From an uncultured Monoglobus sp. (lineage in GTDB: Bacteria; Bacillota; Clostridia; Monoglobales; Monoglobaceae), in contig CANQMT010000014.1 in assembly GCA_947625055.1 (NCBI GenBank), positions 1-62,551 of the forward strand: DNA of 62,551 bases, in the 5' to 3' direction. Positions 31,366 through 38,373 of the stretch are shown here, in pieces. A model generated the notes under the pieces. That model searched no databases. It was not told where the DNA came from and saw nothing but the letters and a program-made list of their open reading frames with translations. The position numbers and the translations under genes were made by a program. Every line of letters begins with the position of its first letter. Position 1 is the first letter of the stretch.

Positions 31366-32361
31366 GTGGATAATTTACTGGTTGTTTCGCATTCCCCTCA
31401 TGTTTTGGGGAAAAACACGGTAAGGCGCACCATGCTTGACGTGATCATCGCACTGATCCCCGCCTTTGTCGCAGGAATTCTGGTGTTCGGCTACAGAGCC
31501 GCGGTCATCACTGTGATAAGCGTTGTGAGCTGCGTCGTGTTTGAATGGTTATGGAATAAGATTTTGAAAAAGCCCGCTTCGGTAGGCGACTTGAGCGCGA
31601 TCGTTACCGGCATGCTGCTGGCGTTCAACGTTCCTGTGACTCTGCCGCTCTGGATGGTGGTTATCGGCGCGTTCTTCGCGATCATCATTGTAAAGCAGTT
31701 CTTCGGAGGCCTCGGTCATAACTTTATGAACCCCGCGCTGGCCGCAAGAGCGTTTCTGCTGGCCTCGTGGGCGCTGGCGATGACCACTTGGGTCGCGCCG
31801 CACACGGCTGTTCCGCTGTGGAATACTGCCGATGTTGTGACTTCCGCAACGCCTCTGGCGGCTTATGCCGGAGCCGAGGGAACCGTGACTCAGCTTCCGT
31901 CGTACCTGGATCTGTTTTTGGGCAATGTCGGCGGATGTATCGGTGAGACTTCGGCGCTTGCCATATTGATCGGCGGCATATATCTGCTGGCGAGAAAGGT
32001 CATAAAGCTGCGGATCCCTCTTACATATCTTGCGACTGTGGCGCTCGGAACATGGATGTTCGCGGGCAGCGACGGATTGTTCAGCGGCGACGCGCTTTAT
32101 CAGATATTGGCGGGCGGCGTTATGCTCGGTGCGTTTTTCATGGCTACTGACTACACCACAACGCCTTACACTCCGATGGGTCAGATCATATTCGGCATTG
32201 GCTGCGGCGTTATCACGGTGCTGATAAGAGTCTGGGGCGGCTATCCCGAGGGATGCTCGTACTCGATACTGCTTATGAACATAGTAACTCCGCTTATCGA
32301 CAGAGTTACGGCTCCGAAGCGCTATGGCGCCTCTAAGAAGAGAAAGGAGGCAAAAGCGTAA
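31366..32361 (+). CDS. rnfD: Rnf complex subunit D
   Basis: This 331-residue integral membrane subunit (NqrB/RnfD family) has about nine to ten hydrophobic helices. VTSATPLAAY corresponds to the site where FMN is attached to a Thr through phosphoester in this family. The GTG at 31366 with GGGAGG upstream is the start; the frame upstream lies inside rnfC. Its stop overlaps the rnfG start (TAATG). Confidence 0.95.
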   Translation: MDNLLVVSHSPHVLGKNTVRRTMLDVIIALIPAFVAGILVFGYRAAVITVISVVSCVVFEWLWNKILKKPASVGDLSAIVTGMLLAFNVPVTLPLWMVVIGAFFAIIIVKQFFGGLGHNFMNPALAARAFLLASWALAMTTWVAPHTAVPLWNTADVVTSATPLAAYAGAEGTVTQLPSYLDLFLGNVGGCIGETSALAILIGGIYLLARKVIKLRIPLTYLATVALGTWMFAGSDGLFSGDALYQILAGGVMLGAFFMATDYTTTPYTPMGQIIFGIGCGVITVLIRVWGGYPEGCSYSILLMNIVTPLIDRVTAPKRYGASKKRKEAKA

Positions 32362-33140
32362 TGAAAGAGATACTTACACTTACGGTTAAATTATTGCTTA
32401 TCACTGCGATCGTGGCGGCTTTGCTTGGCGGCATCAACATGGTTACAGAGCCGATCATCGCCGAGAATAACGAGGCCACGTTCCAGGCCAATCTTAAAGA
32501 ACTGCTCCCCGGAGCAGAGAGTTTTGAGCTCGACGGCACAAAGCTTCCCGAGCCCGAGGCGGGCGTTAAGGTGAACGGCGTGTACTGCGGCATGGCTGCC
32601 GACGGAACCCCTGTCGGATATGTTGCCGACGCGGTATGCTCCGAAGGATACGGCGGCGACGTTGTGGTTATGACCGGCGTTGACACCGAGGGAAAGATAA
32701 CAAAGGTTAAGGTAACGGAAATGGAGGAAACTCCCGGCCTTGGCGCGAAGTGTCAGACCGACTGGATCAACCAGTACACCGGTCTTACCGAAAACATAGT
32801 TGTCAGCAAAAACGGAAGCGCGGGCGACAATCCCAACAAGATCGACGCGATATCCGGCGCGACGATCACATCAAAGGCTGTAACAAAAGCGGTAAATAAT
32901 TCCGTGAGCGCGGTGATCGTCGTTATAAACGACAACAGCGGCGCGGCTCCCGAGGCAGAAGCTCCCGCGGAGGGTGAGGCTGTTGAAGGAGAAGCTCCCG
33001 CGGACGCGGAGGCTGTCGAAGGCGAGGCTCCGGCTGAGGGCGAGGCTGTAGAAGAAGGCTCCGCTCCCGAGCAGGAGGAAGCACCGGCAGACGAGACGGC
33101 TGAGATCGATGCCGCTGAAACCGAAGGAGGTGCCGAGTAA
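32361..33140 (+). CDS. rnfG: Rnf complex subunit G with acidic repeat tail
   Basis: This 259-residue subunit has one N-terminal membrane helix and an FMN-binding domain facing outwards. DAISGATITSKAVTKAV holds the S-G-A-T-x-T/S motif for covalent FMN on Thr. The family usually ends soon after this point. Here about 65 extra residues form an acidic Ala/Glu/Pro tail with repeats of GEAVEGEAPA, coded by GC-rich repetitive DNA (32945-33130). The tail's role is unknown. It overlaps the rnfD and rnfE coding ends by one base each. Confidence 0.94.
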   Translation: MKEILTLTVKLLLITAIVAALLGGINMVTEPIIAENNEATFQANLKELLPGAESFELDGTKLPEPEAGVKVNGVYCGMAADGTPVGYVADAVCSEGYGGDVVVMTGVDTEGKITKVKVTEMEETPGLGAKCQTDWINQYTGLTENIVVSKNGSAGDNPNKIDAISGATITSKAVTKAVNNSVSAVIVVINDNSGAAPEAEAPAEGEAVEGEAPADAEAVEGEAPAEGEAVEEGSAPEQEEAPADETAEIDAAETEGGAE

Positions 33141-33781
33141 TGGAAAACAAGAAAGGTTATTTGTCAACATTCTTAAACGGTCTTATTACCGAGAACCCGA
33201 CGCTTGTGCTGTTCCTCGGCATGTGCCCCACGCTGGCGGTCACGACCGGCGTTATAAACGGTGTAGGCATGGGTCTTTCCACAACGGCTGTTCTGATTTG
33301 CTCAAACATAGTTATCTCGCTTTTGAGAAAGTTTATTCCCGACAAGATCAGAATTGCCTCGTACATCGTAATAATAGCGGGCTTTGTAACGATCGTTCAG
33401 ATGCTGCTTAACGCTTATGTTCCGGCGCTCTCAAGCAGCTTGGGCATATACATACCGCTTATAGTTGTTAACTGTATTATCCTCGGCAGAGCCGAGGCGT
33501 TCGCCAACAAGAACACTGTCGGCAAGTCCGCTCTTGACGGCCTCGGAATGGGACTCGGATTTACCTGCTCGCTGTGCATAATAGCCGCGGTAAGAGAGAT
33601 CCTGGGCGCCGGCACATTCGCGGGCATCCCGCTGTTCGGCGAAAGCTTCCAGCCCGTTTCGATAATGATCCTGCCTCCCGGAGCGTTCCTGACGCTCGGC
33701 GTGCTGCTGGCAGTGATCAACGTTATCGGCGGCAGGATCAAGAAAAACAAATCTGATGATACGGAAAAGGAGGGCATATAA
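33140..33781 (+). CDS. rnfE: Rnf complex subunit E
   Basis: This 213-residue integral membrane protein (RnfA/RnfE/NqrDE family) has about six helices. NPTLVLFLGMCPTLAVTT near the N-terminus and LGMGLGFTCSLCIIAAVREI in the middle contain the conserved cysteines that hold the membrane [2Fe-2S] cluster shared with RnfA. It ends one base before the rnfA ATG. Confidence 0.95.
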   Translation: MENKKGYLSTFLNGLITENPTLVLFLGMCPTLAVTTGVINGVGMGLSTTAVLICSNIVISLLRKFIPDKIRIASYIVIIAGFVTIVQMLLNAYVPALSSSLGIYIPLIVVNCIILGRAEAFANKNTVGKSALDGLGMGLGFTCSLCIIAAVREILGAGTFAGIPLFGESFQPVSIMILPPGAFLTLGVLLAVINVIGGRIKKNKSDDTEKEGI

Positions 33782-34375
33782 ATGGTAGCGGATTTATTGA
33801 TCATAGCAATCGGCGCGATCCTTATCAACAACTTCGTGCTGGTTCAGTTCCTCGGCATATGCCCGTTCTTAGGCGTATCCAAAAAGGTTGACACATCGGT
33901 CGGCATGGGCTTCGCGGTAATATTCGTTATGGCCTGCGCATCCATTATAACATGGTGTGTTCAGTATTATCTGCTGGTTCCGTTCCACCTTGAATATTTG
34001 CAGACGATCGCGTTTATTCTGGTTATAGCGGTTCTGGTACAGTTCGTTGAGATGTTTTTGAAGAAGTCGATCCCGTCGCTCTACAGCGCTCTGGGCGTTT
34101 ATCTGCCCCTTATCACCACCAACTGCGCGGTGCTTGGCGTTGCTATCCAGAACATAACAAAGTTCACGGGCGTGGAAATGAGCTTCGTTAAATCATTGGT
34201 TTACGGTGTTTCCGCCGGCATCGGCTTCACGATCGCTATCGTGCTGTTCGCCGGCGTGAGAGAGAGACTTGAAAGTTCTGATGTTCCCGAGTTTCTGAAG
34301 GGCATGCCGATAACTCTTGTTACCGCGGCGCTTCTTTCGATCGCGTTTCTCGGCTTCTCGGGACTCAGCTTTTAA
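33782..34375 (+). CDS. rnfA: Rnf complex subunit A
   Basis: This 197-residue integral membrane partner of RnfE has inverted topology. Conserved NNFVLVQFLGICPFLGVSKK and LPLITTNCAVLGVAI include the cluster cysteines. The gene follows rnfE without a gap and has AAGGAG inside the end of rnfE. Confidence 0.95.
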   Translation: MVADLLIIAIGAILINNFVLVQFLGICPFLGVSKKVDTSVGMGFAVIFVMACASIITWCVQYYLLVPFHLEYLQTIAFILVIAVLVQFVEMFLKKSIPSLYSALGVYLPLITTNCAVLGVAIQNITKFTGVEMSFVKSLVYGVSAGIGFTIAIVLFAGVRERLESSDVPEFLKGMPITLVTAALLSIAFLGFSGLSF

Positions 34376-34389
34376 AGGAGGGGAAGTAG

Positions 34390-35472
34390 ATGTTTAACAG
34401 TATTTTGGTTCCCATCCTTATTATCGGAGGTATGGGTTTGGTATTCGGCGTTCTGCTGGGCGTTGCTTCAAAAGTGTTCGCCGTAAAGGAAGACGAGCGT
34501 ATTCCCAAGATCTTGGAAGTGCTCCCCGGCGCCAACTGCGGCGGCTGCGGTTTCGCGGGCTGTTCGGCCTACGCGGCCGCGCTCTGCAAGGGCGGGGTCA
34601 AGACCAATATGTGTCCCGTCGGCGGCGAGACCGTGGCAAATCAGATAGCGGAGATCATGGGCGTTACAGCCGAAAAGAAAGAAAGAATGGTTGCGCGCGT
34701 TCTCTGCAACGGCAGCCCCGACAGAGCGGTACAGAAGTATTATTTTGACGGTCCGCGCGACTGCTACAGCGCTCACAAGCTGGGCGGCGGAGAGAAGATG
34801 TGTCCTTACGGCTGTCTGGGCTTCGGCTCCTGCGTTAAGGTTTGTAAGTTTGACGCTATCAGTATTCAGAACGGCGTTGCCTACGTCAATATTGACAAGT
34901 GCGTCGCCTGCGGCGCCTGCGCCGAGGAATGTCCGAAAAAGGTCATCAAGATCCTGCCGCTGCGCAGCAAATACACTATCAACTGCAAGAGTGTTGAAAA
35001 GGGCAAGGTAACGCGTCATGACTGTCAGGTCGGCTGTATCGGCTGCGGGATCTGCGCCAAGACATGTCCGAAGGGAGCGATCTCGATCAGCGACAACCTG
35101 GCTGTCATTGACCCGGCGAAGTGCGTGAACTGCGGCCTGTGCGCCCAGAAATGTCCTCAGAAGGCTATCAACAAGGTTACGCCCGAAGGTCTTGTTCGTC
35201 CCGAGCCCAAGCCCGCGAAGCCTAAACTCACACCCGAGCAGATCGAGGCTTTGAAAGCAAAGAAGGCGGCTCAGAAGAAGGATCAGAGCCAGCCCGCGGG
35301 ACAGAAAGAGAAGGAAGTTAAGTCCGAGCAGGTCAAGGCCGACACCAAATTCAACGATGTGGTTAAGGAAAACATCGCGAAAGAGGCGGCGGCGCGCGAG
35401 GCAGGCGCGGCTATAGCGAGAGCCGAAAAAGAGGATGTCACAAGTACTCAGGAAATTGAAATCAAGGATTAG
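34390..35472 (+). CDS. rnfB: Rnf complex subunit B
   Basis: This 360-residue subunit takes electrons from reduced ferredoxin. An N-terminal membrane helix is followed by the cluster domain PGANCGGCGFAGCSAYA. Further ferredoxin motifs are CPYGCLGFGSCVKVC, CVACGACAEECP, CIGCGICAKTCP and CVNCGLCAQKCP. The last 90 or so residues are a charged Lys/Ala/Glu/Gln tail without cysteine, longer than the minimal RnfB. It ends the operon. Confidence 0.95.
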   Translation: MFNSILVPILIIGGMGLVFGVLLGVASKVFAVKEDERIPKILEVLPGANCGGCGFAGCSAYAAALCKGGVKTNMCPVGGETVANQIAEIMGVTAEKKERMVARVLCNGSPDRAVQKYYFDGPRDCYSAHKLGGGEKMCPYGCLGFGSCVKVCKFDAISIQNGVAYVNIDKCVACGACAEECPKKVIKILPLRSKYTINCKSVEKGKVTRHDCQVGCIGCGICAKTCPKGAISISDNLAVIDPAKCVNCGLCAQKCPQKAINKVTPEGLVRPEPKPAKPKLTPEQIEALKAKKAAQKKDQSQPAGQKEKEVKSEQVKADTKFNDVVKENIAKEAAAREAGAAIARAEKEDVTSTQEIEIKD

Positions 35473-35515
35473 TTTTTCGATTTCGGAATATAATTTATAT
35501 TAAGGAGGAACCGAA

Positions 35516-35941
35516 ATGATAGACAACAACTGCGCTTATTGCGTTGAAGGCGAGCTTGTGGCCAAGTTCGGAATAAAGATCTGCGAGCTTGATACCTGCA
35601 AGGTATATCTGTTTAAAGAGCAGAGCCACAAGGGCAGAGTTATAGCCGCTCATAAAAAGCATGTGGGCGACATGACCGAGCTCACCGCCGAGGAGCGGGC
35701 CGCATATATTGAGGATATAGCGAAAATATCGACGGTTTTGCAGAAGATATTTAAGCCTCAGAAGGTCAATTATGGCGCTTACGGCGACACCGGTCATCAT
35801 CTTCACGTTCATCTTGTGCCGAAATATGCCGATGAGTTTGAGTGGGGCGGCACTTTTGCCATGAATCCCGACAGGGTTTATCTTGATGACGCGGAGTATG
35901 CCGAACTGGTGAACACTATCGGCGAGGCGTTGGCTGATTAA
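35516..35941 (+). CDS. HIT-family nucleotide hydrolase/transferase
   Basis: This 141-residue histidine-triad protein has the signature GHHLHVHLVPK (H-x-H-x-H-x-x) near residue 97. Such proteins cleave nucleotide phosphoramidates or dinucleoside polyphosphates. AGGAGG precedes the ATG at the right spacing. The gap after rnfB is 43 bases, so read-through from rnf is possible. The substrate is not predictable. Confidence 0.93.
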   Translation: MIDNNCAYCVEGELVAKFGIKICELDTCKVYLFKEQSHKGRVIAAHKKHVGDMTELTAEERAAYIEDIAKISTVLQKIFKPQKVNYGAYGDTGHHLHVHLVPKYADEFEWGGTFAMNPDRVYLDDAEYAELVNTIGEALAD

Positions 35942-35953
35942 GTAAACTGCATT

Positions 35954-36027
35954 TTAAGCGGAGCCGCCTCGCGGCGGCTCTGCTTAAGCAACCGCTGATT
36001 AAATACCGTCTTAATCAGCGGTTGCTT
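35954..36027. repeat. Two adjacent hairpins; the second belongs to a dispersed repeat
   Basis: Hairpin 1 pairs 35954-35968 with 35973-35987 (15 bp, one mismatch). Hairpin 2 pairs 35986-36001 with 36012-36027 (16 bp, perfect) and includes GATTAAATACCG. The two stems overlap by two bases. No T-run follows either one. Hairpin 2 resembles sequence at 50206-50240, and half of it recurs at 52972-52990. Confidence 0.75.
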
Positions 36028-36057
36028 AATTTGATGATTAACGGCGGAGGTGATTTT

Positions 36058-36564
36058 GTGCTGTCTTCAATTTTGTCGAAGAGTAAGTGCGCGGAGTGCA
36101 AATTTTGCTGCGTTTTCAGACGGCAGAGCCGTTGGGAAACGCCTCTTTTCCCTAAGGAGGCCGCCGCTTCTTTATCGGAAAAATATAAAAACGCGAAATT
36201 CAGGCCGGTCGGCGATATGTTTACGATCGACATTGACGGCGAATATAAAACCGACGATCCGGAAGAAGAAGCTCCCTGCTTCTTTTTGGACAGTGAGACG
36301 GGCTGTATGCTGAGCGAGGACGAAAAGCCTGTCGACTGCAAAATATGGCCGCTCAGAATTATGGATAAAGGCGATAAAACAGTGATCGCGCTGACTCCCA
36401 CATGCCCGGAGATCAATAAGCTTCCGGCTGAGACGGTGAGAAAACTCGTTGAGAACGGGCTTGGGAAAGTCATAGAGGAAGAGGCCGAGAAAAATCCGGA
36501 CATGATCAAGGAATATCGGGAAGGATTTCCCGTTCTTTCGGAGCTTGATCAACAAATCATTTAA
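36058..36564 (+). CDS. YkgJ-type cysteine-cluster protein
   Basis: This protein of about 168 residues resembles the YkgJ (CxxCxxCC) family of putative metal or Fe-S binders. The N-terminal cluster is SKCAECKFCCVFRRQSRW. Further cysteines are in CFFLDSETGCML and DCKIWPLRI. I choose the GTG at 36058, which has GGAGGTGA six bases upstream, over starts that lie inside the hairpin. The stop codon is fused to the AAAGGAG ribosome site of the next gene, so the two are probably coupled. Confidence 0.8.
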   Translation: MLSSILSKSKCAECKFCCVFRRQSRWETPLFPKEAAASLSEKYKNAKFRPVGDMFTIDIDGEYKTDDPEEEAPCFFLDSETGCMLSEDEKPVDCKIWPLRIMDKGDKTVIALTPTCPEINKLPAETVRKLVENGLGKVIEEEAEKNPDMIKEYREGFPVLSELDQQII

Positions 36565-36578
36565 AGGAGTGCATTATA

Positions 36579-37499
36579 ATTTTAGTTTTCAGACCAATCA
36601 GTCTTGCGGATAAGGACAAGATAACCGAATACTTAAGCAAAACGGGATCCAACTCATGTCAGATGAGCTTTGCCAATCTTTATTGCCAGGCTCTGGAGTA
36701 CGGAACCGAGATAGCGGAGAGTAAAGGCTTTTTGTATATCAGGCAGTTGTCTCGGAAACTGGGCGTTGTGCCTCGGGGCAAGACCGCTTATTTTGTTCCG
36801 ATAGGCGGCGGAGATCTAAAGACCGCGATCGACGCGGTTGTTGACACCGCCCGCAGGAAAAAACAAGATCCGTATTTTTTCGCGGTGACAGACGAGACAA
36901 AAGCGGCGCTTGAAAAAGTGCCCGAATATCGTTTCAGATTTATCGAATCCGAGGATTGGAATGAATATATGTATTTCAGCGAAAGCTTTCGCGATTTTGA
37001 ATCGTCCGCTCTCGCTAAGCAGCGAAGGGCTGTCCACAGATTTTTGAACCTTTACGGAGATGAGGTTTCGGTCGATCCCATTTCAAAATCAAATATTGAC
37101 AAGGTCATGAAGTTTCAGCGCGCCTGGCTGCATGAGAATATTGAACGCAACATGAACAGCGTTTCGCTTGAGGCTGAAAACGACTCGGTGCTTCGGGGTC
37201 TGAAGAACTTTGAGGTGCTCGGGCTTGAGGGCATAGCGGTCAGCATCGGCAGAGCGATCCGCGGCTACGCATACGGAACCATACTGCCGGGCGGCGCTTT
37301 TGACATAATCGCACAAAAAGGAGATATCGCTTATCAGCAGATATATAAATACATACTGCGCGAACACGCAAGAACCTTCTGCGACAGGGCAAAGTATACG
37401 AATATGGAGGAGGATATAGGCCTTCTCGGTTTGAGACGCTCCAAAACAAGATATAAACCGGCTTTTATGCTTAAAAAATATTTTGCCGAATTTATATAA
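36579..37499 (+). CDS. DUF2156 protein with apparent AUU start
   Basis: This protein of about 306 residues has the DUF2156 (GNAT-like, phosphatidylglycerol lysyltransferase-related) fold. The first ATG in frame is at 36663 (MSFANLY), but the conserved N-terminus of the family lies before it: FRPISLADKDKITEYL is encoded in frame from 36588. Between the upstream stop and 36663 there is no ATG, GTG or TTG. AAAGGAG (36563-36569) sits nine bases before an ATT at 36579. I therefore infer initiation at AUU; the AUA at 36576 is a possible alternative. The downstream core (NFEVLGLEGIAVSIG) is intact. Function unknown. Confidence 0.75.
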   Translation: MLVFRPISLADKDKITEYLSKTGSNSCQMSFANLYCQALEYGTEIAESKGFLYIRQLSRKLGVVPRGKTAYFVPIGGGDLKTAIDAVVDTARRKKQDPYFFAVTDETKAALEKVPEYRFRFIESEDWNEYMYFSESFRDFESSALAKQRRAVHRFLNLYGDEVSVDPISKSNIDKVMKFQRAWLHENIERNMNSVSLEAENDSVLRGLKNFEVLGLEGIAVSIGRAIRGYAYGTILPGGAFDIIAQKGDIAYQQIYKYILREHARTFCDRAKYTNMEEDIGLLGLRRSKTRYKPAFMLKKYFAEFI

Positions 37500-37517
37500 A
37501 AATTTTTTAAAAAAGTC

Positions 37518-37546
37518 TTGCAATTATAATTAAAGTGTGTTAATAT
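37518..37546 (+). promoter_or_regulatory. Promoter of tRNA-Ser
   Basis: TTGCAA (37518-37523) and TAATAT (37541-37546) lie 17 bases apart, and the tRNA begins 16 bases later. Confidence 0.6.
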
Positions 37547-37562
37547 ATTATAGTTGCTGCGA

Positions 37563-37651
37563 GGACGGGTATCGAAGTGGTCATAACGGGGCTGACTCGA
37601 AATCAGTTTGTCGGAAACGGCACGTGGGTTCGAATCCCACCCCGTCCGCCA
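37563..37651 (+). tRNA. tRNA-Ser (CGA anticodon)
   Basis: GGACGGG (37563-37569) pairs with CCCGTCC near the end. The anticodon loop CTCGAAA gives CGA, which reads UCG. A long variable arm (TTGTCGGAAACGGCA) marks a class II tRNA, and the T-arm GTGGGTTCGAATCCCAC is standard. CCA is encoded (37649-37651). Confidence 0.95.
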
Positions 37652-37655
37652 ACAT

Positions 37656-37706
37656 AGTGATCAGGAATTAGCGAATAGCGAATAGTTCCTGATCACTGTT
37701 TTTTTT
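37656..37706 (+). terminator. Terminator 1 after tRNA-Ser
   Basis: AGTGATCAGGAA (37656-37667) and TTCCTGATCACT (37686-37697) form a perfect 12-bp stem, followed by eight T (37699-37706). Confidence 0.9.
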
Positions 37707-37731
37707 GACAAATAAAACAGCGGCCGCAACA

Positions 37732-37781
37732 CAGTGTTAGGAATTAGCGAATAGCGAGTAGTTCCTGATCACTGTTTTTTT
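37732..37781 (+). terminator. Terminator 2, duplicate of terminator 1
   Basis: A near copy of the first terminator lies 77 bases downstream. Its right arm is identical; its left arm has a deletion and substitutions (CAGTGTTAGGAA), which weakens the stem. Seven T follow at 37775-37781. Confidence 0.8.
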
Positions 37782-37932
37782 GACAAATAAAACAATAATT
37801 ATTTAAAACATGACTTTAAATTTAATATTGATAAAATCAACAAATTAATTTTTAATATTTTTTATGATTTTATGCAGTCATACAAGATTGCTCAAAAATG
37901 GCCTTTTGGGGGTATATTTTCAAAAATTTCAC

Positions 37933-37964
37933 TTGACTTATCTTTAAAATTTTAGTATTATAAT
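37933..37964 (+). promoter_or_regulatory. Promoter of ptsH
   Basis: TTGACT (37933-37938) is followed by TATTAT (37956-37961) at 17 bases, overlapping a TATAAT (37959-37964). Confidence 0.6.
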
Positions 37965-38027
37965 ATTGTTATTCGCAGACCGTTGCATTATCGGGCGGTA
38001 TTAATCAAAAAATGAAGGAGCGGTATT

Positions 38028-38288
38028 ATGTACATGAAAGAAGTAGTAGTTCAAAATCAGGTTGGACTGCATGCGAGACCGGCAACTTTCTTTATACAGA
38101 AGGCTAATGAATATAAATCAAGCATCTGGGTTGAGAGCGACGACAGAAAAGTTAACGCCAAGAGTTTGCTCGGTGTGTTGTCTTTGGGAATAACCAAGGG
38201 CCTCACAATAACCATCATCGCTGACGGCGCCGATGAGGAGGATGCGGTCAACGATTTGGTTAATTTGATTTCATCGAACTTTGCATAA
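38028..38288 (+). CDS. ptsH: Phosphocarrier protein HPr
   Basis: This 86-residue phosphocarrier of the sugar phosphotransferase system has the phosphorylated His in GLHARPATFF (residue about 17) and the regulatory Ser in NAKSLLGVLSLGI (residue about 48), the target of HPr kinase in Firmicutes. Because His is present, this is HPr and not the paralogue Crh, which has Gln there. AAGGAG lies seven bases before the ATG. It stands alone with its own promoter and terminator and is not next to a ptsI gene. Confidence 0.95.
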   Translation: MYMKEVVVQNQVGLHARPATFFIQKANEYKSSIWVESDDRKVNAKSLLGVLSLGITKGLTITIIADGADEEDAVNDLVNLISSNFA

Positions 38289-38310
38289 TCCGTATTTTAC
38301 AGCTTTAAAC

Positions 38311-38342
38311 GGTAAACCGTCGCCGGGCGGTTTACCTTTTTT
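38311..38342 (+). terminator. Terminator of ptsH
   Basis: GGTAAACCG (38311-38319) pairs with CGGTTTACC (38328-38336), followed by TTTTTT. Confidence 0.93.
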
Positions 38343-38373
38343 AATAATTTAAAACTTTGGAGATAATACAGCT

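Larger units (their letters stand above)
37651..37794 (+). repeat. Tandem direct repeat containing both terminators
   Basis: Two units of about 70 bases start at 37651 and 37729. Both share AATTAGCGAATAGCGA, TTCCTGATCACTG, the T-run and TGACAAATAAAACA. From 37795 to about 37930 the sequence is A+T-rich and I see no gene. Confidence 0.85.

Noticed and set aside
36663..37499. ATG at 36663 as start of the DUF2156 gene
   Set aside because: It would drop 28 in-frame residues that fit the family's conserved N-terminus and would leave the AAAGGAG site far upstream.
37651..37794. The repeat after tRNA-Ser as a CRISPR array
   Set aside because: There are only two units, with internal hairpins and T-runs; no cas genes are in the window.
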